A stretch of DNA of 64,000 bases, taken from Cellulomonas xiejunii (GTDB lineage: Bacteria; Actinomycetota; Actinomycetes; Actinomycetales; Cellulomonadaceae). Each line of letters opens with the position of its first letter. Positions within the stretch are counted from its first letter, which is position 1. The stretch spans positions 1,116,001 through 1,180,000 of the forward strand of contig NZ_CP101987.1 of assembly GCF_024508315.1 (NCBI RefSeq), given 5' to 3'. The position numbers and the translations under genes were made by a program. A model generated the notes under the pieces. That model had not been told where the DNA came from, made no database searches, and worked only from the letters and a program-made list of their open reading frames with translations. Below, in pieces: positions 8,803 through 17,379 of the stretch.

Positions 8803-10721
8803 GACCCGTCGAGGCCCAGCGCCGTGCGCACGTCGCGTGCGAGGTCGTCCAGGCGGTGGCGCGCGGTCCGGTGGGCGGCGTCCAGCTCCGCGCGCTCGGC
8901 GTCCGCGGCAACGGGGACGACGACCTCGAGGTAGGCCTTCACCTTCGGTTCCGTCCCCGACGGGCGGACGACGACGCGTGTGCCGTCGGCCGTCAGCAGC
9001 CGGAGGCCGTCGGTGGGCGGCAGGCCCCCGCGGTCGTCGTCGGTGCCCGCGGCCAGGTCGACGACCTCGACCACGGGCGACCCGGCGAGGGTCGCCGGCG
9101 GCGCCTCGCGCAGCGCCGTCATGGTGGCGCCGATCCGGCTGAGGTCGGCGAACCGGGCGCTGACCTGCCCGGTCGCGTGCAGCCCGTGCGCGCGCGCCAG
9201 GTCGTCGAGAGCGTCGACGAGGGTGCGGCCCTGCGCCGCGAGCCGCGCCGCGAGGTCGCACACGCGCACGGCCGCGGTCATGCCGTCCTTGTCGCGCACG
9301 TGCGCGGGGTCGACGCAGTAGCCGAGGGCCTCCTCGTAGCCGAACACCAGGCCGTCGACGCGGGAGATCCACTTGAACCCGGTCAGCGTCGACGCGAAGC
9401 GCAGGCCAGCGGCGGCGGCGACGGCCGCGAGCAGGCGGGACGACACGATGGAGCACGCGAGCGTGGGCGTGGAGCCCGCCGGGGACCCGGCGGTGCGCAG
9501 CCGGTCCGCCGCGTCCGCGCCCAGCAGCGCACCGACCTCGTCGCCGGTGAGCATGCGCCAGCCGTCGGCCTGCGGCGTCTCGGGCCCGCGGGCCGGGATG
9601 TGAGCGCGCGGGTCGAGCACGGCGACCGCGCACCGGTCCGCGTCGGGGTCGACCGCCACGACCAGGTCCGCCCGCATCGCCGACGCGAGGGCGAGCGCGA
9701 GGTCGGTGGCACCCGGCTCCTCCGGGTTCGGGAACGCGACGGTGGGGAAGTCCGGGTCCGGTTCGGCCTGCTCGGCGACGAGCGTGACGTCCCCGAAGCC
9801 CGCGCGGGCGAGCACGTCCTTGGTCAGTGCCCCACCGACGCCGTGCAGCGGTGTGAGGACCACCTTGAGGCGCGCACGGGCGTCGGCGTCGCCGTCCGGC
9901 GCCACGGCCGCCGCCGTGCGTGCGTACTCGTCGACGACGTCCTCGCCGAGCACCGTCCAGCCGGTCGACGCGCGGGGCACCGACGCGACCGACGGCACCC
10001 GCGCGATCGCGGCGGCGATCGCCGTGTCCGCGGGCGGCACGATCTGCGCACCCTGGCCCGCGTCCGTCACGACGCGCCCACCCAGGTACACCTTGTAGCC
10101 GTTGTCCTGCGGCGGGTTGTGGGACGCGGTGACCATGACGCCCGCGTCCGCGTCGAAGCGGCGCACGGCCCGCGCGAGCACGGGCGTGGGGAGCGCGCGC
10201 GGCAGCAGCAGCACCTCGATGCCGACGGCGGTCATGACCGCGGCGGTGTCCAGGGCGAACCGGTGCGAGTTGTGGCGGGCGTCGTACCCGACGACGACGC
10301 GCGGCGCGGGCGTGGCGCCCTCGAGCTCGCCGAGCAGGAAGTCCGCGAGCCCCGCCGCGGCGCGGATGACGACCGCGCGGTTCATGCGGTGCGGTCCCCC
10401 GCCGAGGGCCCCGCGCAGGCCCGCCGTGCCGAACTGGAGGAGCCCGGAGAACCGGTCCTCCAGCTCGGCACGTGCCGTTGCGGCGTCACGGTGGACCAGA
10501 TGCGCGACGGGCTCGCTCGCGCCCGGCTCGGGCGTCTCGCGCGCCACCCGCAGCAGGGCCGTCAGCTCGTCCGCGGTGACGGGGTCGGGGTCGTCCGCGA
10601 CCCAGGCGTCGACCTGCGTGACGAGGCGTGCCCACCCGTCGCCGTCAGTGCCCGTGCGCTCGTCGGTCAGGGGTGCCGGCGGAGCGTCCCCGCGGAGCAC
10701 GTCGTCGTGGTCGCTGGTCAC
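8799..10721 (-). CDS. Phospho-sugar mutase (phosphoglucomutase/phosphomannomutase)
   Basis: Moves phosphate between C1 and C6 (or C5) of a sugar phosphate. 640 aa from the GTG at 10721; an in-frame TTG nine bases earlier is less likely because a -10 hexamer (TAGGTT) sits 7 nt before the GTG. Alpha-D-phosphohexomutase features in order: VMVTASHNPPQDNGYKVY with the phosphoserine, VDPDADRCAV metal loop, EEALGYCV sugar-specificity loop, and RPSGTEPKVKAYLE phosphate-binding loop. The length matches the long PGM2/PmmB group rather than short ManB or GlmM. Next to purine nucleoside phosphorylase, as pmmB-deoD are in Mycobacterium. The PGM2 group includes enzymes acting on (deoxy)ribose-1-phosphate, so a phosphopentomutase role is possible. 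Confidence 0.9.
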   Translation of the reverse strand: MTSDHDDVLRGDAPPAPLTDERTGTDGDGWARLVTQVDAWVADDPDPVTADELTALLRVARETPEPGASEPVAHLVHRDAATARAELEDRFSGLLQFGTAGLRGALGGGPHRMNRAVVIRAAAGLADFLLGELEGATPAPRVVVGYDARHNSHRFALDTAAVMTAVGIEVLLLPRALPTPVLARAVRRFDADAGVMVTASHNPPQDNGYKVYLGGRVVTDAGQGAQIVPPADTAIAAAIARVPSVASVPRASTGWTVLGEDVVDEYARTAAAVAPDGDADARARLKVVLTPLHGVGGALTKDVLARAGFGDVTLVAEQAEPDPDFPTVAFPNPEEPGATDLALALASAMRADLVVAVDPDADRCAVAVLDPRAHIPARGPETPQADGWRMLTGDEVGALLGADAADRLRTAGSPAGSTPTLACSIVSSRLLAAVAAAAGLRFASTLTGFKWISRVDGLVFGYEEALGYCVDPAHVRDKDGMTAAVRVCDLAARLAAQGRTLVDALDDLARAHGLHATGQVSARFADLSRIGATMTALREAPPATLAGSPVVEVVDLAAGTDDDRGGLPPTDGLRLLTADGTRVVVRPSGTEPKVKAYLEVVVPVAADAERAELDAAHRTARHRLDDLARDVRTALGLDGS

Positions 10722-10728
10722 GCCCCCC

Positions 10729-10734
10729 AACCTA
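10729..10734 (-). promoter_or_regulatory. -10 hexamer (TAGGTT) of the mutase gene, leaderless spacing
   Basis: Minus-strand TAGGTT ends 7 nt before the GTG start, so transcription should begin at or next to the start codon. No clear -35 is seen. Confidence 0.5.
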
Positions 10735-10774
10735 GCGGCGGGTCACCCGGGTGGCGCGGTCATGAGTGTGCCCC

Positions 10775-11650
10775 TCACAACCGCCGGACGACATCGGCGA
10801 GCAGCGCGCTGATGCGCGGTCCCGCGGCACGTCCGGCCTCGAGGACCTCCTCGTGGTCGAGCGGCTCGGGGCTGATGCCTGCCGCCATGTTGGTGACCAG
10901 CGAGATGCCGAGCACCTCCAGACCGGCGTGCCGTGCGGCGATCGCCTCGAGCGTCGTCGACATGCCGACCAGGTCACCGCCGAGCCGCCCCGCCATGGCG
11001 ACCTCCGCGGGAGTCTCGTAGTGCGGCCCGTGGAACTGCACGTACACGCCCTCGTCGAGCGACGGGTCGACCTCGCGCGCCACGGCGCGCAGGCGCGAGG
11101 AGTAGAGGTCGGTCAGGTCGACGAACGTCGCTCCCTCGAGGGGCGACGTCGCCGTCAGGTTGATGTGGTCACGGATGAGGACGGGGGTGCCCGGGGCCCA
11201 GCCGAGGTTCAGGCCTCCGCAGCCGTTGGTCAGCACGACCGTGGAGACACCCGTGGCCGCCGCCGTGCGCACACCGTGGACGACGCGCCGGACGCCGCGC
11301 CCCTCGTACAGGTGGGTACGTGAGCCCAGGACCAGCGCGTACCGGTCCGGGCGGTCGTCGTCCCCCGCGATGCGCACGGAGCGCAGCGTGCCGACGTGCC
11401 CCGCGACGGCCGCTCGTGAGAAGCCCGGCACCTCGTGGCTCGGCAGCTCGGCGACCGTCTCGCCCAGCAGGTCCGCCGCGCCGCCCCACCCGGACCCGAG
11501 CACGAGCGCGACGTCGTGCTTCTCGACACCGGTGCGGCGCGCGATCACCTCAGCGGCGATCCTGGCGACGTCGAACGGGTCGGTCGTGGGGTGGTCGAGG
11601 CTGGGGACTGCGCCGCCGGTCAGGTCACGCGCGGGGGAGATCTCGCTCAT
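10775..11650 (-). CDS. punA: Purine nucleoside phosphorylase
   Basis: Phosphorolysis of inosine/guanosine (and deoxy forms) to base and (deoxy)ribose-1-phosphate. 291 aa, the size of the trimeric class-I enzyme. Phosphate-binding loop LVLGSGWGG near residue 49, then the conserved central segment THLYEGRGVRRVVHGVR, QFHGPHYETPAEVAM, the base-recognition region GMSTTLEAIAARH, and LVTNMAAGI. ATG at 11650 is 6 nt after a -10 hexamer, suggesting a leaderless mRNA. It precedes the mutase gene on the same strand by 53 nt. Together with add it takes adenosine to hypoxanthine. Confidence 0.93.
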   Translation of the reverse strand: MSEISPARDLTGGAVPSLDHPTTDPFDVARIAAEVIARRTGVEKHDVALVLGSGWGGAADLLGETVAELPSHEVPGFSRAAVAGHVGTLRSVRIAGDDDRPDRYALVLGSRTHLYEGRGVRRVVHGVRTAAATGVSTVVLTNGCGGLNLGWAPGTPVLIRDHINLTATSPLEGATFVDLTDLYSSRLRAVAREVDPSLDEGVYVQFHGPHYETPAEVAMAGRLGGDLVGMSTTLEAIAARHAGLEVLGISLVTNMAAGISPEPLDHEEVLEAGRAAGPRISALLADVVRRL

Positions 11651-11656
11651 GGGAAC

Positions 11657-11662
11657 AGGCTA
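11657..11662 (-). promoter_or_regulatory. -10 hexamer (TAGCCT) of punA, leaderless spacing
   Basis: Minus-strand TAGCCT is separated from the ATG by exactly 6 nt (GTTCCC). There is no room for a ribosome binding site, so the transcript is probably leaderless. Confidence 0.6.
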
Positions 11663-11691
11663 ACCACGCGGGTGCCGTGCAGGATGTCCCC

Positions 11692-13221
11692 GTGAGCAGC
11701 CAGCAGACCGTCGCGGCCCCCGACCAGTCCCACGTGGCGGCACCCGCCGCCGCCTCCACCGTCCGTGACGCGCCCGACGACCCCACCGTGACCCGGGTCG
11801 TGGTCGTCGGCGGCGGCCCCGGTGGTTACGAGGCCGCACTCGTCGCCCGGCGCCTCGGTGCGCGCGTCACGGTGGTCGAGCGATCCGGCCTGGGAGGCGC
11901 CGCGGTCCTCACCGACGTCGTGCCGTCCAAGACGCTCATCGCGACAGCGGAGTGGATGACCATCGCCGACCGCGCCCCCGAGCTCGGCATCCGGCTCGAC
12001 GGGCTCGCGGACGGCGACGAGGCCGACGCCGGGCGGACGCCCGCCGCGGCGGTGCTGCGCCACCGCATCGACGTGCCCGCGGTGAACGCGCGCGTCAAGG
12101 CGCTCGCGGCCGCGCAGTCCGCCGACATCCGCGGGCGGCTGGACCGCGAGGGCGTCGACGTCATCACGGGCACCGGTCGCCTCGTCGACGCCGAGCACGT
12201 GGCCGTGACGGAGGCCGACGGGCGCGAGCACGTGCTGGACGCCGACGTCGTCCTGTGCGCGACGGGCGCGACACCCCGCGTGCTGCCCGACGCGCTCCCG
12301 GACGGCGAGCGCATCCTCACGTGGACCCAGATGTACAACCTCACGGAGCTGCCGCAGCGGCTGGTGGTCGTCGGGTCGGGTGTCACCGGTGCGGAGTTCG
12401 CGGGCGCGTACACGTCGCTCGGCGCCGACGTCGTGCTGGTGTCCAGCCGGGACCGCGTGCTGCCCGGCGAGGACGCCGACGCGGCCGAGCTCATCGAGGG
12501 CGTCTTCCGGCAGCGCGGCATGACGGTCATGTCGCGCTCGCGGGCCTCGTCGGCGCGCCGCACGGCGGACGGGGTCGTCGTGACCCTCGAGGACGGCCGC
12601 ACGGTCGAGGGGTCGCACGTGCTGTTCGCCGTGGGGTCGGTGCCGACGACGCGCGACCTCGGGCTGGAGAACGCGGGGGTACGGCTGACGGCGTCCGGGC
12701 ACATCGAGGTCGACAAGGTCTCGCGCACCAACGTGCGCGGGGTCTACGCGGCGGGAGACTGCACGGGCGTGCTCCCGCTCGCGTCGGTCGCTGCCACGCA
12801 GGGCCGCATCGCCATGTCGCACGCCCTGGGGGACGCTGTGCGCCCGTTGTCCCTGCGGAGCATCTCGGCGAACATCTTCACGGCGCCCGAGATCGCGACC
12901 GTCGGCCTCTCCGAGACGCGGCTGCAGGAGATGGGCACGCACTACCGCACGAGCACGCTGCCGCTGGCGCGGAACCCGCGCGCCAAGATGCTCGGTGTGC
13001 GCGACGGGTTCGTCAAGGTCTTCGCGCACGCGGGCACGGGGACCGTGCTGGGGGCCGTCGTCGTGGGCCCGCGGGCGAGCGAGTCGATCTTCCCGCTCAC
13101 GCTGGCCGTCACGCACCGGCTCACGACCGACCAGGTCGCCGAGGCGTCGACGGTGTACCCGTCGATGTCCGGCACGATCGGCGAGGTCGCCCGCATGCTC
13201 CACCAGCGCAGCGAGGACTGA
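11692..13221 (+). CDS. lpdA: NAD(P)H-quinone dehydrogenase, LpdA type (flavoprotein disulfide reductase fold without the Cys pair)
   Basis: 509 aa from the GTG at 11692, which has AGGA 7 nt upstream and also a CAGGAT at -10 distance; the much longer open frame is shadow. FAD-binding VVVVGGGPGGYEAAL near residue 40, NAD-binding VVVGSGVTGAEFAGAY, second FAD motif VYAAGDCTGVLPLASVA, and a complete dimerisation domain. At the place of the usual CxxxxC redox motif it reads GLGGAAVLTDVVPSKTLIAT, so both redox cysteines are absent. This is the state known for Mycobacterium tuberculosis LpdA (Rv3303c), a quinone reductase rather than a lipoamide dehydrogenase. The neighbourhood also matches that genome. 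Confidence 0.88.
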   Translation: MSSQQTVAAPDQSHVAAPAAASTVRDAPDDPTVTRVVVVGGGPGGYEAALVARRLGARVTVVERSGLGGAAVLTDVVPSKTLIATAEWMTIADRAPELGIRLDGLADGDEADAGRTPAAAVLRHRIDVPAVNARVKALAAAQSADIRGRLDREGVDVITGTGRLVDAEHVAVTEADGREHVLDADVVLCATGATPRVLPDALPDGERILTWTQMYNLTELPQRLVVVGSGVTGAEFAGAYTSLGADVVLVSSRDRVLPGEDADAAELIEGVFRQRGMTVMSRSRASSARRTADGVVVTLEDGRTVEGSHVLFAVGSVPTTRDLGLENAGVRLTASGHIEVDKVSRTNVRGVYAAGDCTGVLPLASVAATQGRIAMSHALGDAVRPLSLRSISANIFTAPEIATVGLSETRLQEMGTHYRTSTLPLARNPRAKMLGVRDGFVKVFAHAGTGTVLGAVVVGPRASESIFPLTLAVTHRLTTDQVAEASTVYPSMSGTIGEVARMLHQRSED

Positions 13222-13232
13222 CCCCCACCGCA

Positions 13233-13375
13233 ACTGGATCGACCTCTCACCACCAGGGTGGGGTGAGAGCTCAATCCAGTCACCCCAGGGGGGTGAGAGC
13301 TCAATCCAGTCACCCCCTGGGGGGTGAGAGGTCAATCCAGTCACCCCCTTGGGGGTGAGGGGTCGATCCAGCGGC
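13233..13375. repeat. Cluster of 30-31-bp direct repeats plus one inverted copy
   Basis: Four direct copies begin at 13261, 13291, 13322 and 13353 with the core GGTGAGAG(C/G)TC(A/G)ATCCAG; copies 1 and 2 have identical cores, copy 3 differs by one base and copy 4 is the most diverged. An inverted copy (ACTGGATCGACCTCTCACC) sits at 13233-13251, so the left end can form a long hairpin. Every unit is also bounded by GGGGTGA and TCACCCC. It fills nearly the whole gap between the convergent lpdA and Nudix genes, where it could end transcription from both sides. Spacers of only about 11 nt rule out a CRISPR. Confidence 0.85.
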
Positions 13376-13376
13376 C

Positions 13377-13859
13377 TCAGGGGTCGAGGCGTGCGCGCAG
13401 CTCTGGCCACGCGTCCGCGAAGGCGCGGAGCAGGGGACGGGCGACGACGTCGTCGACCGCGACCCAGGTGACCTCGATGCTCTCCGTGTCGGTCGCGGTG
13501 GGTGTGAACGGCGCGACCGCGTCCGCGACCACCGTCGTGTACGACCAGTCGGGGTGCGTCAGGACGTACTCGTCGCGCACCGCGACCGCCGAGGCCTCGA
13601 CGCCGGCCTCCTCGTGCGCCTCGCGCAGCGCCGCCTGGACGGCGGTCTCGTCCGGCTCGCGCGCGCCCCCGGGCAGCGCCCACGTGCCGCCCTGGTCGCT
13701 CCACTGCGCTCGGTGCTGCAGCACGACGTGCGTCGCGCGACCGTCCGCCCCCCGCCGCGCGAGCAGCAGCCCGGCCGCCCCGTGCAGGCCCCAGTGCCGG
13801 GCGCCGCACCCGCACATGACCCACCCGTCGCCCGGACGCCCCTGCCCGCGGCTGGTCAC
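13377..13859 (-). CDS. Nudix hydrolase
   Basis: 160 aa. The Nudix box is complete: GGAREPDETAVQAALREAHEEAGV region near residues 64-87, with the REAHEEAG core. The N-terminus has the C-x-C-G-x-x-HWG-x-x-GAAGLL opening common in actinobacterial Nudix proteins of this group. Substrate (oxidised dNTP, ADP-sugar or other) cannot be told from sequence. GTG start, 7 nt after the stop of accA3, so it is probably co-transcribed with that gene. It ends beside the repeat cluster. Confidence 0.9.
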   Translation of the reverse strand: MTSRGQGRPGDGWVMCGCGARHWGLHGAAGLLLARRGADGRATHVVLQHRAQWSDQGGTWALPGGAREPDETAVQAALREAHEEAGVEASAVAVRDEYVLTHPDWSYTTVVADAVAPFTPTATDTESIEVTWVAVDDVVARPLLRAFADAWPELRARLDP

Positions 13860-13866
13860 GTCCGCA

Positions 13867-15672
13867 TCAGCCGACGATGTCGCAGATCGCCCCGCCCGCG
13901 CTGACGTTCGCCCCGACGGCCGCCGTCAGGGACTGCACGGTGCCCGCGCGGTGCGCGACGAGCGGCTGCTCCATCTTCATGGCCTCGAGCACCACCACGA
14001 GGTCGCCCTCGGCCACCAGCGCACCCTCGGCGACCGCGACCTTGACGATCGTGCCCTGCATGGGGGACGAGAGCACCGTGCCGTTGGACCCACCGGTCCG
14101 TGCGGCCCGGGCACGCGCCGTGCGCCGGGGCGCGGCGCCCTGACGCCCTCCACCGAGACGCCCGGCTCCCGAACCCGACCCGCGCCCCAGTCCGAGTGCC
14201 GCGGGCAGCACGACCTCGAGCCGCTTGCCGCCCACCTCGACGACCACGCGCTCCAGCTGCCCGGCGGGCAGCTGCTCCTCGTCCTGGGCCGGTGCGGCCG
14301 CACCTCCGAGGCCAGCGACGGTCTCGGCGAACTCCGTCTCGATCCACCGGGTGTGCACCGTGAACGGCTGCGCGTCGTCGGCGGGGACGAACGCCTCGGC
14401 GTCGAGCACCGCCCGGTGGAACGGCGTGACCGTCGGGATGCCGACGACCTCGAGCTCGGCGAGCGCGCGGCGCGCGCGCTCGACGGCCTGGCGGCGCGTG
14501 GCACCCGTGACGATCACCTTGGCGATCATCGAGTCGAACATGCCGGACACGGTGTCGCCCTCGACGACGCCCGAGTCGACGCGCACGCCCGGCCCGGACG
14601 GGAACCGCAGACGGCTGATGCGTCCCGGTGCGGGCAGGAACCCTGCGGCGGGGTCCTCGCCGTTGATGCGGAACTCGATGGAGTGCCCGCGCGTGGTGAC
14701 CTCGGTGTAGCCCAGCGGCTCGCCTGCGGCGATCCGCAGCTGCTCGCGCACGAGGTCGATGCCGCTGATCTCCTCGCTGACGGGGTGCTCCACCTGCAGG
14801 CGGGTGTTGACCTCGAGGAACGAGACCGTCCCGTCGCGGCCCACGAGGAACTCGCAGGTGCCGGCGCCCACGTACCCGGCCTCGCGCAGGATGGCCTGCG
14901 ACGCGGTGACCAGGGCCCGGTTCTGCTCGTCGCTCAGGTACGGCGCGGGCGCCTCCTCGACCAGCTTCTGGTGGCGTCGCTGCAGCGAGCAGTCCCGCGT
15001 CGAGACGACGACGACGGTGCCGTACGCGTCGGCGAGGCACTGCGTCTCCACGTGACGCGGACGGTCGAGGTAGCGCTCGACGAAGCACTCGCCGCGCCCG
15101 AACGCCGCGACGGCCTCGCGGACCGCCGACTCGAACATCTCGTCGATCTCGTCGGCCTCGCGGGCGACCTTCAGGCCGCGTCCGCCACCGCCGAACGCCG
15201 CCTTGATCGCGATGGGCAGCCCGTGCTCGGCGGCGAACGCGTGGATCTCGGACACGTCCTGGACCGGCTCGGGGGTGCCCGCCACCAGGGGCGCGCCGGC
15301 ACGCTGCGCGATGTGCCGCGCGCTCACCTTGTCGCCGAGCGACTCGATCGCCGACGGCGGCGGGCCGATCCACACCAGACCCGCGTCGATCACCGCCTGC
15401 GCGAACTGCGCGTTCTCCGCGAGGAACCCGTAGCCGGGGTGCACCGCGTCGGCACCCGACCGGCGGGCGACGTCGAGCAGCTTGGCGATGTCCAGGTACG
15501 TCTCCGCCGCGCGGGCGCCGTCGAGCGCGTACGCCTCGTCCGCGACGTGCACGTGCAGGGCGTCCCGGTCGGTGTCCGAGTACACGGCGACGGACGCGAC
15601 ACCGGCGTCACGGCAGGCACGGGCGATGCGGACGGCGATCTCACCGCGGTTCGCGACAAGGACCTTGGTCAT
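13867..15672 (-). CDS. accA3: Acyl-CoA carboxylase alpha subunit (biotin carboxylase + BCCP)
   Basis: 601 aa. Carboxylates its own biotin with ATP and bicarbonate for transfer by the beta subunit. ATG at 15672 begins [20 protein letters not shown], the family opening; a GTG three codons earlier is possible. The ATP-grasp region has [11 protein letters not shown] and [17 protein letters not shown], and the C-terminal domain has the biotinyl lysine in EAMKMEQP at about residue 566. A Gly/Ala/Arg-rich linker separates the two. Partner subunits accD5 and accE are 4-6 kb away on the same strand and birA is beside them, so the acetyl/propionyl-CoA carboxylase set is complete. Malonyl-CoA and methylmalonyl-CoA supply is the expected role. 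Confidence 0.95.
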   Translation of the reverse strand: MTKVLVANRGEIAVRIARACRDAGVASVAVYSDTDRDALHVHVADEAYALDGARAAETYLDIAKLLDVARRSGADAVHPGYGFLAENAQFAQAVIDAGLVWIGPPPSAIESLGDKVSARHIAQRAGAPLVAGTPEPVQDVSEIHAFAAEHGLPIAIKAAFGGGGRGLKVAREADEIDEMFESAVREAVAAFGRGECFVERYLDRPRHVETQCLADAYGTVVVVSTRDCSLQRRHQKLVEEAPAPYLSDEQNRALVTASQAILREAGYVGAGTCEFLVGRDGTVSFLEVNTRLQVEHPVSEEISGIDLVREQLRIAAGEPLGYTEVTTRGHSIEFRINGEDPAAGFLPAPGRISRLRFPSGPGVRVDSGVVEGDTVSGMFDSMIAKVIVTGATRRQAVERARRALAELEVVGIPTVTPFHRAVLDAEAFVPADDAQPFTVHTRWIETEFAETVAGLGGAAAPAQDEEQLPAGQLERVVVEVGGKRLEVVLPAALGLGRGSGSGAGRLGGGRQGAAPRRTARARAARTGGSNGTVLSSPMQGTIVKVAVAEGALVAEGDLVVVLEAMKMEQPLVAHRAGTVQSLTAAVGANVSAGGAICDIVG

Positions 15673-15819
15673 GAGGGGCACGGCTCACCGTAGCGCGCGT
15701 GACCGGCGCGTCCGTGCCGCCTGCGTGTCGTCGGCGCAAGATTGCCGCAACCCTTCAACGGGTCCCGGGCGGGTCTTGTAGGAACCCACCACGCGTGCGC
15801 CGGGACGCGGTGTCGCGGG

Positions 15820-16485
15820 TCAGGGGCGCCAGAGGGCCGTGACCGTCAGGTCGATGTCTGCGAGCAGGTGACGCAGCAGGGGCAGGCTCACGCCCACCAC
15901 GTTGTGGTGGTCGCCTTCGATGCGCTCGACGAAGGGCCCGCCCAGGCCGTCGAGCGTGAACGCGCCCGCGACCGCGAGGGGCTCACGCGTCGCGACGTAC
16001 GCGGCGACCTCGTCGTCGGACAGGTCGGCGAAGTGCACGACCGTGGACGCGGTGGCGCCGAGCGTCGCCCGCGTGCCGCCGTCCGCCGGGTCGCGCTCGT
16101 CGACCAGCCAGTGGCCGGTGTGCAGGACCCCCGAGCGTCCGCGCATCGCGCGCCAGCGGGCGACCGCGTCGTCGGCGTCGGCGGGCTTGCCGAGGACCTC
16201 GCCGTCCAGCTCGAGCATCGAGTCGCAGCCCAGGACCACGACGTCCTCGTCGTCGTCCCAGCCGTCGACGTCGACGTCGTCGAGACGTCGTGCGACGTCC
16301 TCCGCCTTCGCCTGCGCGAGGACGAGCACCGCGTCGGCGGGCTCGAGGTCGCCGAAGCGCTCGCGGGCGGAGGCGAGGACCGCGTCCTCGTCGACGGTCG
16401 AGACGACGACCAGCGGCGCGAGGCCCGCCGCGGCGAGCGTGGTGCGGCGGGCGGGGGAGGCGGAGGCGAGCAGGAGCCGGGTCAC
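15820..16485 (-). CDS. maf: Maf family nucleotide pyrophosphatase
   Basis: 221 aa. House-cleaning hydrolase for non-canonical or modified nucleoside triphosphates. N-terminal LLLASASPARRTTL, then GCDSMLELDGEVLGKP with the catalytic acid, and GRSGVLHTGH as conserved blocks. The terminal part has AGAFTLDGLGGPFVERIEGDHHNVVG. An Asp/Glu-rich insertion after residue 60 is longer than in enteric Maf but usual in high-GC actinobacteria. GTG start is 6 nt after a -10 hexamer, implying a leaderless mRNA. Confidence 0.93.
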   Translation of the reverse strand: MTRLLLASASPARRTTLAAAGLAPLVVVSTVDEDAVLASARERFGDLEPADAVLVLAQAKAEDVARRLDDVDVDGWDDDEDVVVLGCDSMLELDGEVLGKPADADDAVARWRAMRGRSGVLHTGHWLVDERDPADGGTRATLGATASTVVHFADLSDDEVAAYVATREPLAVAGAFTLDGLGGPFVERIEGDHHNVVGVSLPLLRHLLADIDLTVTALWRP

Positions 16486-16491
16486 GGGCCG

Positions 16492-16497
16492 ACCCTA
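16492..16497 (-). promoter_or_regulatory. -10 hexamer (TAGGGT) of maf, leaderless spacing
   Basis: Minus-strand TAGGGT followed by 6 nt and then the GTG start codon. Confidence 0.55.
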
Positions 16498-16583
16498 ACC
16501 GCAGCACGCGTCGGCGACGTGACCGCGGGGGTGGCGGCAGGGGAGAGGGACGTCGTACCGCCCCGTCTCACAGGTCGGCAGGG

Positions 16584-16589
16584 CACAAT
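16584..16589 (+). promoter_or_regulatory. -10-like CACAAT upstream of the VKOR gene
   Basis: GGCACAATGG here is identical to the context of the -10 hexamer in front of rpmE (60477). A transcript starting about 16596 would carry a short leader with GAGGAG ahead of the GTG at 16624. No convincing -35 was found. Confidence 0.4.
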
Positions 16590-16623
16590 GGTGCGCCGGA
16601 CCTGCAGGCGCGAGGAGGCCACG

Positions 16624-17352
16624 GTGAAGGACACCACCCAGGACGTGCGCGGCGGCGGGGTCGCCGGCGGCATCGACGAGCACGACGACGCGCTCGACGA
16701 CCTGTCCGCCGAGCTGCTCGACGACGACCCGGACCTGCTGCAGCCTGCCCCGCTGGCCTGGCGGCGGCGCACGGCGATCGAGATGATCGTCTCGGGTCTC
16801 ATCGGGCTGTACACGTCGTTCGTGCTGTCGATCGAGGCGATCCCGATCGCCGTGGCCAAGGCGACCAACTCGACCGCCTCGCTGAGCTGCGACCTGAACG
16901 AGGTCATCTCGTGCAGCACGGTCGGTGGGACCTGGCAGGCGGAGCTGTTCGGCTTCCCCAACGCGTTCCTCGGGATCGCGGCCGAGGCGATCGTCATCAC
17001 GGTGGCGGTCGCGATGCTCGGCGGCGTGCTGTTCCCGCGGTGGTTCATGCTCAGCGCGCAGGCGATCTACACCGCAGGCCTGGTCTTCGCCTGGTGGCTG
17101 TTCCAGCAGTCGTTCTTCGTCATCAAGGCGCTGTGCCCCTGGTGCCTGCTGATCACCGTGACCACGACCCTGGTGTGGGTCGGCATCACGCGGATCAACG
17201 TGCGCGACGGGCACCTCAACCTGCCCGGGCGCTGGGGTCCGTGGGGTCGCCGCTTCGTCGCCTCCGGCAACGACTGGTTCGTCACCGTGGCGCTCCTGGT
17301 GCTGTTCGCGGCCGTCGTCTTCGCCAAGTACGGCTGGACGCTGTTCGTCTGA
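16624..17352 (+). CDS. Vitamin K epoxide reductase (VKOR) family membrane protein
   Basis: 242 aa. Bacterial VKOR reoxidises a DsbA-like partner and passes electrons to menaquinone, supporting disulfide bond formation outside the membrane. After an acidic cytosolic N-terminus there are about five membrane helices. The loop cysteine pair is in SLSCDLNEVISCSTV and the quinone-site CxxC is CPWC near residue 180. Start GTG has GAGGAG 8 nt upstream; an ATG twelve codons earlier (16588) is the alternative. No DsbA gene lies in the window. It stands alone between maf and the convergent peptidase gene. Confidence 0.92.
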   Translation: MKDTTQDVRGGGVAGGIDEHDDALDDLSAELLDDDPDLLQPAPLAWRRRTAIEMIVSGLIGLYTSFVLSIEAIPIAVAKATNSTASLSCDLNEVISCSTVGGTWQAELFGFPNAFLGIAAEAIVITVAVAMLGGVLFPRWFMLSAQAIYTAGLVFAWWLFQQSFFVIKALCPWCLLITVTTTLVWVGITRINVRDGHLNLPGRWGPWGRRFVASGNDWFVTVALLVLFAAVVFAKYGWTLFV

Positions 17353-17379
17353 GCCGCCGCGCCCCGGCGGGACGCGCGG

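Noticed and set aside
13261-13375. CRISPR array
   Set aside because: Repeats are regular, but the parts between cores are only about 11 nt, are themselves repeated and palindromic, and there are no cas genes.
15682-15819. Regulatory site with two CGCAA repeats (GCGCAAGATTGCCGCAA) between accA3 and maf
   Set aside because: The repeats are short and match no operator I can name with confidence; left as an unassigned intergenic region.
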